NCBI GenBank assembly: GCA_018669475.1
Contig: JABHCC010000163.1
Coordinates: 31,528 to 95,527 of the forward strand
Direction of reading: 5' to 3'
From: Bacteroidota bacterium
GTDB lineage: Bacteria > Bacteroidota > Bacteroidia > Bacteroidales > UBA12481
DNA length: 64,000 nt
The notes under the pieces are model-generated. The model was not told the origin of the DNA, did no database searches, and worked only from the letters and a program-made list of their open reading frames with translations. The position numbers and the translations under genes were made by a program. This document shows, in pieces, positions 9,553 through 18,623 of this stretch (positions within the stretch are counted from its first letter, which is position 1; each line of letters starts with the position of its first letter).

Positions 9553-12500
9553 ATGAAACACAAAAGCTGGCTCATAGCTTGCATATTAGCTCTTGCATTT
9601 TTGCTCCCTGGTTTATCTGGCCAAGCACAAAAAAGAAAAAAGACAGCTCCGGAAGTGAAGCAATTTGAATTAAACTCTCAGATGCTTTCAACTCTGAAAT
9701 TCAGAAGTATAGGCCCTGCAGCCTATTCAGGACGAATTTCTGATCTGGCTGTAAATCCAGATAATCATTCAGAATATTATGTTGCTGTTGCATCAGGTGG
9801 TCTATGGAAAACTGATAATCATGGTACAACGTTCAAACCGATTTTTGATGGACAATCAGTATTCTCCATAGGATGCATTACTATGGATCCGAACAATACA
9901 AACACTCTTTGGGTGGGTACCGGTGAAAATAATACTCAGCGTAACCTGGCTTATGGTGATGGTGTTTACAAATCAAGCGATGGTGGAAGATCGTTCAAAA
10001 ATATGGGACTGAAAACCAGTTCTCAAATAGCAAAAATCATTGTCGATCCGCGCAATAGCGACGTGGTTTATGTTGCTTGTCAGGGACAAGCATGGGGACC
10101 AGGTGGAGAGAGAGGTTTGTACAAAACTACAGATGGTGGAAAAACATGGAAAGCTGTTCTTGAAATTGGTGAATATACAGGTATTACTGACCTGGAAATG
10201 GACCCGCGAAATCCTGATGTTCTTTATGCTGCATCACATCAACGCGAGCGCAGAGTTTATTCCAAAATTAATGGTGGTCCGGAATCTGCTATCCACTATA
10301 CAGAAGACGCTGGTAAAACCTGGAAAAAACTTAAAGGAGGACTACCGGGTGGTGATGTTGGACGCATCGGTCTGGCTCTTTCTCAATCAAATCCTGATGT
10401 AATTTATGCTGTTATAGAATTACCAGGAAGCAAAGGTGGAACATATCGCTCAATCAATCGCGGTGCAAGCTGGGAAAAGCGTTCAGACAAAGTTTCTGGC
10501 AGTCCGCAATACTATAATGAACTATACGTAGACCCTAATGACGAGAATACCATTATTTTAATGGATACACGAGCTGCCCTTTCAGATGATGGTGGCAAAA
10601 CCTGGGTAAGTATTGAAGGAAGAAATAAGCATGTCGACAATCATGCTTTATGGATAGACCCAAATGACTCCAATCATATGCTTATGGGTAGTGATGGTGG
10701 TTTGTATGATAGTTATGATGGAGCAAAAACATGGCAGTTTAAAAACAACCTGCCAATCACCCAGTACTACCATGCAAGAACTGATAATGACTACCCTTTC
10801 TACAATGTATATGGAGGTGCTCAGGATAATGGTTCATGGTTTGGTCCTTCCAGAACTCATCGCAGATCAATAGTTAATGGCGACTGGACCTATACCATAG
10901 GTGGAGACGGATACTTATCAATTCCTGATCCGAATAATCCGGATATTCACTATTGCGAATCTCAATATTGTGGAATCAGAAGATATGACAGAACTACTGG
11001 AAACAGTATTGGCATTCAGCCACAACCAACAGAAGATGAGAAATATACCTGGAATTGGAACACTCCGTATCTCCTCAGCCATTTCGATTCAAAAACTCTG
11101 TATATCGGCGGGAATTATGTATTGAAAAGCACAGATATGGGTGGTACCTGGAAGAAAATTAGTGGAGATATGACCCGCGGTATCGATCAGAATGATTTGC
11201 CTATGATGGGCAAAATGTGGCCACCCGAAGCCGTAGCCAAGAATCTATCAACTTCAGAATTTGGTAATATTTTTGCACTTACTGAATCTCCTCTGAAACA
11301 AGGATTATTGTATGTGGGTACTGATGATGGATTAATCTGGACCACCGAGGATGATGGAGCTAATTGGACAAAATATACCAGCTTCACCGGAGTTCCGGAA
11401 ATGACCTTTGTTAATTACATTACGCCTTCAATGCATGATGAATCTACAGTTTATGCATGTTTCGATGGTCGTAAAAACAGTAGCGACTTTACCCCATACT
11501 TAATCAAAAGTACTGACAAGGGTAAAACCTGGACATCCATTGCCTCGAACCTGCCTTCTGGTACAGTATATTGCATTCAGGAAGATCATGTGAATCCAAA
11601 CATTCTATTCATTGGAACAGAATGGGGCGTATGGACTACCATAGACGGAGGAAAAAAATGGGTTCAATTGAAGAGTGGTATTCCAACAATTCAGGTCAAG
11701 GAATTGACCATTCAGAAACGTGAAAACGATCTTGTTGTTGCTACTTTTGGTCGGGGGTTTTACGTCCTGGATAACTATTCTGCATTAAGAGAACTAAGTG
11801 AAGATCTGACGAAAAAGGATGCTCATATATTCAAGATAAAAGATGCTTTGATGTATTTCCCATCCAGTAACCTGAATTACCAGGGATCAGTTGAATTTAA
11901 AGCTTCTAATCCTCAGCCAGCCGTAAAGATTGAGTACTATATTAAAGATGGATTCACCGGTCTGAGATCCAAACGTATCAAGGCTCAAAAAGCAGCTTTG
12001 AAATCAGGCGAAAAGTATCCTTATCCTACAGAAGAAGAGCTACGAGCTGAGAAAACTGAAGTTAAGCCTGGATTGGTTTTTACTATCTATGATTTAGATG
12101 GAAATATCATGAAAAAGCTAAGTGCTCCACTTAGTAAAGGGTATAAAAGTATTAATTGGGATTTCTCCTACTTATCAAATCGTGGAATCAAAGTTGTTCC
12201 GGGAGAATATAAGGTTGCTATTGACAAAAATGATAATGGAGTCTTTACACGTTTGCTTGAACCTCAGTCATTCAAAGTCATAGCCTTACCTACTGCTTTA
12301 GGGACTCCTGATTATGCAGAGAAGTTCAACTTCGCAAAGAAATTAAACAAGCTGAATGCCTCTGTATCATCGGCCCGCACAAAGATCTCAGACATGAACA
12401 AGCGCCTGAGTTTCATGAAAGGTGCGACAACTGGTTTAGCCGTTGAAGGAAACTTTTTAATTGAGGAAATCAATGCCTTTCAAAAAGAGGTGGATGCCAT

Positions 12501-12732
12501 AAGCAAGGTGATTAGTGGTGGTTTTGGTGCCAAGAGATCGGTATCAGGTAGTTTAGGTTTTGCCGGCTACGCCACATCGGGTGCCAATGTTAATATAACA
12601 GGTGCTCAGAAAGAGCAATACAATCTTGCAAAGAAAGCCTTTGCAGGCCAGCCAGATATGATTGCTGATCTAATTAACAATAAATTGCCGGCTTTAGAGA
12701 AGAAATTCAAAGCCGCAGGCGGAGTATTGTAA
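9553..12732 (+). CDS. Large secreted VPS10/BNR-repeat beta-propeller protein
   Basis: The 1059-residue protein begins with a signal peptide (MKHKSWLIACILALAFLLPG). Residues 40-760 contain many Asp-box style repeats (SSDGGRSF, TTDGGKTW, SDDGGKTW, TEDDGANW, SKDxG-type), arranged as in the sortilin/VPS10 and xyloglucanase-like ten-bladed propellers. The segment around 840-900 looks like an FlgD-like Ig fold (TIYDLDGNIMKKLSAPLSKG), and the C-terminal ~130 residues are helical. Such proteins are common in Bacteroidota and are annotated as glycosyl hydrolase-like or sortilin-like; the reaction is unknown. It stands alone, followed by a strong terminator. Confidence 0.85.
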   Translation: MKHKSWLIACILALAFLLPGLSGQAQKRKKTAPEVKQFELNSQMLSTLKFRSIGPAAYSGRISDLAVNPDNHSEYYVAVASGGLWKTDNHGTTFKPIFDGQSVFSIGCITMDPNNTNTLWVGTGENNTQRNLAYGDGVYKSSDGGRSFKNMGLKTSSQIAKIIVDPRNSDVVYVACQGQAWGPGGERGLYKTTDGGKTWKAVLEIGEYTGITDLEMDPRNPDVLYAASHQRERRVYSKINGGPESAIHYTEDAGKTWKKLKGGLPGGDVGRIGLALSQSNPDVIYAVIELPGSKGGTYRSINRGASWEKRSDKVSGSPQYYNELYVDPNDENTIILMDTRAALSDDGGKTWVSIEGRNKHVDNHALWIDPNDSNHMLMGSDGGLYDSYDGAKTWQFKNNLPITQYYHARTDNDYPFYNVYGGAQDNGSWFGPSRTHRRSIVNGDWTYTIGGDGYLSIPDPNNPDIHYCESQYCGIRRYDRTTGNSIGIQPQPTEDEKYTWNWNTPYLLSHFDSKTLYIGGNYVLKSTDMGGTWKKISGDMTRGIDQNDLPMMGKMWPPEAVAKNLSTSEFGNIFALTESPLKQGLLYVGTDDGLIWTTEDDGANWTKYTSFTGVPEMTFVNYITPSMHDESTVYACFDGRKNSSDFTPYLIKSTDKGKTWTSIASNLPSGTVYCIQEDHVNPNILFIGTEWGVWTTIDGGKKWVQLKSGIPTIQVKELTIQKRENDLVVATFGRGFYVLDNYSALRELSEDLTKKDAHIFKIKDALMYFPSSNLNYQGSVEFKASNPQPAVKIEYYIKDGFTGLRSKRIKAQKAALKSGEKYPYPTEEELRAEKTEVKPGLVFTIYDLDGNIMKKLSAPLSKGYKSINWDFSYLSNRGIKVVPGEYKVAIDKNDNGVFTRLLEPQSFKVIALPTALGTPDYAEKFNFAKKLNKLNASVSSARTKISDMNKRLSFMKGATTGLAVEGNFLIEEINAFQKEVDAISKVISGGFGAKRSVSGSLGFAGYATSGANVNITGAQKEQYNLAKKAFAGQPDMIADLINNKLPALEKKFKAAGGVL

Positions 12733-12750
12733 AATAGTAAATCGATAAAG

Positions 12751-12787
12751 AAAAAAGGGCAGCTGGGTATTCAGTTGCCCTTTTTTT
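12751..12787. terminator. Bidirectional rho-independent terminator
   Basis: An A-tract, a nine-base stem (GGGCAGCTG pairing with CAGTTGCCC, one G-U pair) with a six-base loop, and a T-tract lie between two convergent genes. It can serve both the plus-strand propeller gene and the minus-strand gene that ends at 12796. Confidence 0.9.
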
Positions 12788-12795
12788 GATAAGCT

Positions 12796-13314
12796 TTACT
12801 TAAGCACCTTTTTAACCATCCGCGTTACGGAATGCCTAATCCCTGGAGAAAGAGACTCTAAATATTGATCTTGCGAAAGCCAGGCGACCTCACTCAACAA
12901 ATCGGGATGTTTTTTTGCCATCTTAAGAATGAAAACTAAAGCGTTATATCGAACAGAGGGTCCTTTATTTATGGCCTCCCAAACAGACATACACAGGTTA
13001 AACATATAGCCTTCATGTTCTTCATTTAATTCCATCTTAGTCAAGATTTTCATCAATTCACGCTGGTGTCCATCTTTCTTGCTTGGGATTGTATCGATGA
13101 TTCTTGTAATATATGCCTGCATCCGATCATCATTCTCCTCCATACAGCTCCAAAGCAGCCAGGCTGCCCTCCAAGAATAGGGCTGTTTGTCGCCTATAGC
13201 CAATTCAATTGCTTCTACAAAATACTCAGGATGAGTACCGAGAAAGGCAATCATTCCATCCTTATATGAATTGGTCAAGATAATTTCTAACCGTGTTGCC
13301 ATATGCCAGCACAA
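12796..13314 (-). CDS. HEAT-like helical protein of unknown function
   Basis: The 172-residue protein has no signal peptide and no membrane segment. It is entirely helical, with repeating amphipathic helices (AIELAIGDKQPYSWRAAWLL, MSVWEAINKGPSVRYNALVF) of the HEAT/ARM type. A second Met at residue 5 (MATRLEII) is an equally good start. I do not recognise a characterised family. Cytoplasmic, single gene, possibly a scaffold. Confidence 0.7.
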   Translation of the reverse strand: MCWHMATRLEIILTNSYKDGMIAFLGTHPEYFVEAIELAIGDKQPYSWRAAWLLWSCMEENDDRMQAYITRIIDTIPSKKDGHQRELMKILTKMELNEEHEGYMFNLCMSVWEAINKGPSVRYNALVFILKMAKKHPDLLSEVAWLSQDQYLESLSPGIRHSVTRMVKKVLK

Positions 13315-13381
13315 TTTATGAATTCATTGTTAAATGCAATCCACAAAGTGGCAAGCAGATCGAAATATGCTGGATTGCATA

Positions 13382-15268
13382 TTAAATAATTGAAATCAAG
13401 ATTAACAAAGCCATTAAAGTAGAGGCAAAAAGGGAGCGCCACATTTTTGCTTTCTTTTTACGATGAATGATAAGGTTTATTCCGATTACTATTGCAAACA
13501 TAATAAGGAGGAATAACCAGGCCTGATCAGATAATACGACAAAGATTAAACCTGCCAATACAAATAGAATCCACTGTAACAGACATCTTAGCATTAGCAA
13601 TGATACTTTTTTACCAGAAAGCTTCTGCTTAACTAAAAAGAAGCCAAATATCATCCCAAAGATCAGAATAAAATATGCGAAGGTTCTGAAAAGCAATGAC
13701 TTTAAAGGAGTTGTGAGTAAAGCTGAGAAGGTAAGGTCTGGAACAGACAAGCCTTCAAAATACTCAGCATCAAATTCGCTGTCAATAATCAGATTGATGG
13801 CTTCAGTTGATAATCCGCCAATCTCTTTTATTTGATCTAAACTGGTAAAAAAACCTTTGGTTTTACGATAGTTAATAATCTTAAGAGCATCGTCTTTTTG
13901 AATCCCTTTAATCGTTAACAAATCTGCAACTTCTGCAGCATTGATGTCAAAGGTATAAACAGGCATAGTGATGGCATCATAAGGATCAAGAGCCAACAGA
14001 CGGTGTGGATGATCTTTAATCAATAACCACAGATCAGGCGGCAGCTTACAGGTATAATCCAGATGTGTAACTTCTTTGAAAAGGTCCTTTATGGCCACTT
14101 CTTCGAAAGGGAAAGCGCTAATATATCCCTCCATAAAATCAATGAGTTGTGATTGTGAAAAACTATCATCAGTCATATAATTATGGAACACATAGAAATA
14201 TTTAAGGAACTGATTTTGCAGAGGGGTAAAGACTTCGTTCGGTAAGTGCATCGCCATGCTTGTATCCGGCAGGAAAGGAAGATAAAAAGAAGCTTCCTGA
14301 TATTTTTTTGATAAATCACTCTGGGTAAGACGAGTAAAAAAGGCACTGATAACACCCTCTGTAGAAAGCATCTGGATATAATTCCTCAGTTCACCATCAT
14401 TTTGTCGTACACCTGAATTTCGATAGGTGAGCTGATCTTCAATATTTGGCAATTCCATTGTTGCATTGCGATATATTACCTGACCATTAACTGCATGCTC
14501 ATGCCTTTTATAGTCTTCAAATTTTTGAAACCACAGCGGCATTGACATTTTGAAATATCCGATTCGAAGTCTATTCTTAAGGTCCTTTTCAAATCCACGT
14601 ATAGAATACTCCGATTTATTCTTGATGATTTTCAGGTCGGCGAATATTCCATTTCTAATGCTGTCATTTTTCTCGTAAAGCCTGGCAATGTTTTCCATGT
14701 GCTCTGAAAATCCCTCATTAAAGGCTGTTGAATAATCAGTTCTGAGAGAGAAATAATGCATATCTACAGATCTGGAGGTTTCATCCCCCTTGGATTCATT
14801 TAGCATCCCGTACAGAAGGTGTCCCATCTCGTGAGGATAAAGCTGAGTGAATGACATCAATTTATCTTGCCTGGAATCGATTCTACCCTCAACAATATCA
14901 ATGTAAGGAACATTAGCTTTTTCAATGGTTCCATTCTCTTGCTTGAGATGAAATCCGAGCTTAGCAAATCCTCCATCCTGCTGAGTGAGTGCCAAATATG
15001 CAGGCTCTATTATATCTTTGGAATACTTATTCTTTAAGTAGTTTGCAGCCAGTAAATACAAACTCAATGTTTCTTTTACGAAGGAATTTTTTGCTATCTC
15101 ATCGACCTTCTTAAACAATTCTGATGTATCAGACAGAACAGTCATAACTGGCAAATCATCTATCATCTCGCCAGTAGGTTGCAAAACGATCAATTTGCTC
15201 GAAATATCCTGGGCTTTTACAATTGTCAATGAAAGCAATAATAGAATCAGAGAAAAAAGTGTTTTCAT
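13382..15268 (-). CDS. Exported HExxH metallopeptidase-like protein with HhH domain and C-terminal membrane helices
   Basis: The 628-residue protein has a signal peptide (MKTLFSLILLLLSLTIVKAQ). Residues 146-150 read HEMGH, an HExxH zinc motif. NEGFSEH at 184-190 supplies a plausible downstream Glu ligand, as in gluzincins. Residues about 442-495 form a helix-hairpin-helix of the ComEA/T2SK type (INAAEVADLLTIKGI and FFTSLDQIKEIGGL), usually DNA-binding. About four membrane helices fill 530-628. The order protease-like, HhH, membrane is unusual. Protease activity and DNA binding are both inferred from motifs only. No operon partner: both flanks are intergenic. Confidence 0.75.
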   Translation of the reverse strand: MKTLFSLILLLLSLTIVKAQDISSKLIVLQPTGEMIDDLPVMTVLSDTSELFKKVDEIAKNSFVKETLSLYLLAANYLKNKYSKDIIEPAYLALTQQDGGFAKLGFHLKQENGTIEKANVPYIDIVEGRIDSRQDKLMSFTQLYPHEMGHLLYGMLNESKGDETSRSVDMHYFSLRTDYSTAFNEGFSEHMENIARLYEKNDSIRNGIFADLKIIKNKSEYSIRGFEKDLKNRLRIGYFKMSMPLWFQKFEDYKRHEHAVNGQVIYRNATMELPNIEDQLTYRNSGVRQNDGELRNYIQMLSTEGVISAFFTRLTQSDLSKKYQEASFYLPFLPDTSMAMHLPNEVFTPLQNQFLKYFYVFHNYMTDDSFSQSQLIDFMEGYISAFPFEEVAIKDLFKEVTHLDYTCKLPPDLWLLIKDHPHRLLALDPYDAITMPVYTFDINAAEVADLLTIKGIQKDDALKIINYRKTKGFFTSLDQIKEIGGLSTEAINLIIDSEFDAEYFEGLSVPDLTFSALLTTPLKSLLFRTFAYFILIFGMIFGFFLVKQKLSGKKVSLLMLRCLLQWILFVLAGLIFVVLSDQAWLFLLIMFAIVIGINLIIHRKKKAKMWRSLFASTLMALLILISII

Positions 15269-15461
15269 ACAATGTGAATTTTCTGAAGGTATGACGTTGG
15301 AATCTCACATTTTGTTACTTAATTGGATTTCAGTCTTTAATATCATTGTTGTATTTGCTATGATAAATATGATATTTGATTGTGCAATTTTTTTACGAAT
15401 CATTTTAGTGTCAATTCATAAGCTGGAAATCTATTTCGTATTAATACAAGGAGAAAATCAG

Positions 15462-15493
15462 GTTTAACATGATATAGTTTTGATGTAACTTTG
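15462..15493 (+). promoter_or_regulatory. Bacteroidota-type promoter upstream of the first GH29 gene
   Basis: TAACTTTG at 15486-15493 matches the -7 consensus TAnnTTTG exactly, and TTTA at 15462 sits 20 bases upstream in the -33 position. The GH29 start codon lies 62 bases downstream. The rest of 15269-15555 shows nothing else. Confidence 0.5.
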
Positions 15494-15555
15494 AGTTCGA
15501 GGATTATTACCCTCCTAACAATTTAGTTTTCAATGAATATTAATCATTAACTGCT

Positions 15556-17160
15556 ATGAGAAAAAGCCTGACTATTTTGGTGTTAGTGTTACTGGCGACA
15601 AATTGTACCCAACCAGAACAAATCCTTTCCTGGGAGGAACAAAGAGAACAATATGAGTTTCCTGCTTGGTTCGAAGAGGCCCGATTTGGTATCTGGGCCC
15701 ATTGGGGAGCACAAACTCAACCTAATCTTGGAGGTGGATGGTATGCCAGACATATGTACATGCAGGATGTTGGTAATCAGCAGTGGGGCAAGAATGCTAA
15801 TCCTTACCACCTGGAGACATATGGACACCCATCAGAAATTGGATACAAGGATGTACTCAATGAGTGGAAAGCAGAGAATCTGGATACCGATGCTCTCTTG
15901 AAATACTTCAAAAGCATTGGCGCAAAATACTTTGTTATCCTGGCGAACCATCACGATCATTTCGACAATTTCAACTCCAGCTATCATCTCTGGAATTCTG
16001 TAAACATGGGTCCTAAAAAAGATATCGTGGCAGAATTTGAAAAATCTACAAAAAAATACAAGATTCCATTTGGTGTAAGTTCTCATGATGACAGGTATCT
16101 GGGATGGTGGTTACCAGCTTTTGGCTCCGATACATCAGGTTTTTATGAGGGAGTACCTTATGACGGCCATATGACTATAGAAGACGGGATAGGCAAATGG
16201 TGGGAAGGACTGGATCCGGCTGATTTATATGGACTTCCACCAGAAAAAAGAACCCCGGAATGGATTGAATCAGTAAAAAAGAATTGGGTATTGCGTCATA
16301 CAGAATTAGTTACAAATTACGATATAGACTTCCTCTGGTTTGACGGATATGGATTCCCTTACGGAGACTATGGTCAGGAAGTTTGTCAGGCATACTTCAA
16401 TCACAGTCTTAATACGCATGGAAAAATCAAAGGCATTGTTGCAGGAAAATTCCATGAAGAACCATCTACCGTAAAAGATATAGAAAGAGGTGGATCAAAT
16501 GAAATATTGGATTATCCCTGGCAGGGAACACTTACTTTTGGCTCTTGGTTCTATAAAAATGATCGTCCTATCAGACATAATGCCAGAACCGTTATTGAAA
16601 TGCTAACTGACATGATCAGCAAGAATGGAAACATGTTGCTCAATGTAGAGCTTAGGCCGGATGGAACAATTCCTCCTGATCACAAAATAATTCTCGATGA
16701 TATTGGAGCCTGGATAAAACTCAACCAGGAAGCTATCTATGCCAGTAAACCATGGGAAATATTTGGCGATAATTTGAATTCCAGTCTTAAAATCCTTGAG
16801 GAACAAAACATTGGCGAAGCTGATCTGAAAGCATTGAAAGAACAAGCCAAAGCTGAACACTTCAATGAAAGGACTGTTGAAAGTCTTCCTTATGGTCCGA
16901 CGGAAGTTCGATTTACTACAAATAAAAATGATTTGTACATATTCGTTTTAAATCCTGCCACCGGACCAATACATTTACCATCATTGGGATCAGATTCTGA
17001 TTATTCTCCAAACCGTATCAAATCAATTTCGATGATTGGCAGCAAAGAATCCATCAAGTATGATCAAACAGAAAATGAGCTTATTTTGTATATCCCTGAA
17101 AACAGACCCAATCAATATACAACGGTATTTAAAGTACGAGGTATTTTACCCAAACAATAA
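15556..17160 (+). CDS. Alpha-L-fucosidase, GH29, lipoprotein
   Basis: The 534-residue enzyme starts with a lipoprotein signal (MRKSLTILVLVLLATNC), so it should be anchored in the periplasm or at the outer surface. The GH29 fold is clear: FGIWAHWGAQTQP near the N terminus, YFVILANHHDHFDNF, and the nucleophile D263 in FLWFDGYGFP. A C-terminal beta-sandwich is short. It removes terminal alpha-L-fucose from glycans with retention of configuration. Another GH29 gene follows 1.5 kb downstream, separated by a helicase gene with its own promoter motif, so coregulation is uncertain. Confidence 0.93.
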   Translation: MRKSLTILVLVLLATNCTQPEQILSWEEQREQYEFPAWFEEARFGIWAHWGAQTQPNLGGGWYARHMYMQDVGNQQWGKNANPYHLETYGHPSEIGYKDVLNEWKAENLDTDALLKYFKSIGAKYFVILANHHDHFDNFNSSYHLWNSVNMGPKKDIVAEFEKSTKKYKIPFGVSSHDDRYLGWWLPAFGSDTSGFYEGVPYDGHMTIEDGIGKWWEGLDPADLYGLPPEKRTPEWIESVKKNWVLRHTELVTNYDIDFLWFDGYGFPYGDYGQEVCQAYFNHSLNTHGKIKGIVAGKFHEEPSTVKDIERGGSNEILDYPWQGTLTFGSWFYKNDRPIRHNARTVIEMLTDMISKNGNMLLNVELRPDGTIPPDHKIILDDIGAWIKLNQEAIYASKPWEIFGDNLNSSLKILEEQNIGEADLKALKEQAKAEHFNERTVESLPYGPTEVRFTTNKNDLYIFVLNPATGPIHLPSLGSDSDYSPNRIKSISMIGSKESIKYDQTENELILYIPENRPNQYTTVFKVRGILPKQ

Positions 17161-17318
17161 AACATAATCTTGATTTGTTCTCTCCATTGTAATCAGGCCC
17201 TATACTAATTGAAAAGAAATTTCCGTACTCCTCTGCGCCAGAATAATTCTAATACAACTTTTCAGCAGTATGGCAAAGTGTATCATGTTTTGGTAGTGAA
17301 TAAAAGATATAAAACCAA

Positions 17319-17326
17319 TACCTTTG
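17319..17326 (+). promoter_or_regulatory. -7 promoter motif of the DEAD-box gene
   Basis: TACCTTTG matches TAnnTTTG exactly and lies 24 bases before the ATG. No well-spaced -33 element is visible, so this is a partial match. Confidence 0.45.
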
Positions 17327-17350
17327 CAGGTCTAATTAAGATCAAAACTC

Positions 17351-18511
17351 ATGTCTTTTGAATCCATGGGCTTAGCACCCTATCTGCTTAACACTTTAAG
17401 CAGCCAAAAATACGACCAAGCATACCCCATTCAGAATGAAGCCATTCCAGCGATACTAAATAAAAGAGATGTTCTTGGCATTGCACCTACCGGATCTGGG
17501 AAAACAGCCAGTTATGTTTTACCGGTTTTGATGAATCTCCAGGAAAAAAATGACATCAAGAACCGGCATATAGAAGTACTTGTGTTGGTACCAACAAGAG
17601 AACTTGCTGCTCAGGTAAGCGAGGTTTTCAATATATTTAGTAAAAACCTACCCAATCCTGTTAATACACTGGCTGTTTTTGGTGGGGTTTCTATTAACCC
17701 ACAAATGATGGCCATTCAAGGTGTTCGAATTCTGGTCGCTACACCGGGACGTCTATTGGAATTGATTGAATCCAATGCTGTACACATTAGTGAAATCAAA
17801 ACACTAATTCTGGATGAGGCTGATAAAATGCTAAATATGGGATTTAAGATGCAAATTGAACGCATTTTTGAATTGCTGCCCCCTGAGCGACAGAATCTAT
17901 TATTCTCTGCAACCTTGAGTGATGATGCAGGTAAAATCTCCACTATTCTTTTAAAAAATCCGCATGTCATTAAACTGGGGACAAAAGAATATGACATAGA
18001 ACTAATCAAACAATCCGCTTACATGGTATCCGAAGATAAAAAGGGTCCATTATTGCGTTACCTGATCAATCACAATAACTTGCAACAGGTTCTGGTATTT
18101 ACGTCTTCCATATTTAAGGCTGAAAGTGTGGTTAACAAACTGGTTAAAAATGGAATCGATGCTGAAGCAATTCATGGCAAGAGAAGCCAGCATGCCCGAA
18201 CGGAGGTACTGAGACAGTTCAAAAACGGAAAATTACGCGTCATGGTAACCACAGATTTGCTTGCTCGTGGAATAGATATTGAATTCCTGCCGCACGTGAT
18301 TAATTACGAACTTCCACGCTCACCAAAAGATTATATCCACCGGATCGGCAGGACAGGACGTGCTGAATCACCCGGAGAGGCCATATCCATAATTACTCCG
18401 GAAGAACTCCCTCATTTCAAGGTCATTCAAAAGAAAATGGGAAAAGTAATTCCCCTGACAGAAAGCCTTAAAGGCATAGATATCTTTGGTAATAATCATA
18501 GGGGTAGCTGA
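17351..18511 (+). CDS. DEAD-box ATP-dependent RNA helicase
   Basis: The 386-residue protein has the full set of DEAD-box motifs: Q motif (YPIQNEAI), Walker A APTGSGKT, PTRELAAQ, TPGR, DEAD, SAT, VTTDLLARGID and HRIGRTGR. It is the minimal two-RecA core with only a short C-terminal extension (about 20 residues), without a DbpA RNA-binding domain. It should unwind short RNA duplexes in ribosome assembly or mRNA turnover. Its position between two fucosidase genes looks incidental. Confidence 0.95.
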   Translation: MSFESMGLAPYLLNTLSSQKYDQAYPIQNEAIPAILNKRDVLGIAPTGSGKTASYVLPVLMNLQEKNDIKNRHIEVLVLVPTRELAAQVSEVFNIFSKNLPNPVNTLAVFGGVSINPQMMAIQGVRILVATPGRLLELIESNAVHISEIKTLILDEADKMLNMGFKMQIERIFELLPPERQNLLFSATLSDDAGKISTILLKNPHVIKLGTKEYDIELIKQSAYMVSEDKKGPLLRYLINHNNLQQVLVFTSSIFKAESVVNKLVKNGIDAEAIHGKRSQHARTEVLRQFKNGKLRVMVTTDLLARGIDIEFLPHVINYELPRSPKDYIHRIGRTGRAESPGEAISIITPEELPHFKVIQKKMGKVIPLTESLKGIDIFGNNHRGS

Positions 18512-18623
18512 ACCCACTTTGAATGATTCTTCATACTTTCAAAGATGAGTATGTGTGTGACCTTTTATGCGGGCATTTAGTTATTTTCGTCAAGAATATT
18601 GAAAATTATTTATCCTCTCCAAT

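Noticed and set aside
15195-15467. A 90-codon plus-strand open frame between the metalloprotease-like gene and GH29
   Set aside because: It begins inside the opposite-strand signal peptide region, is of low complexity and resembles no protein. Treated as chance.
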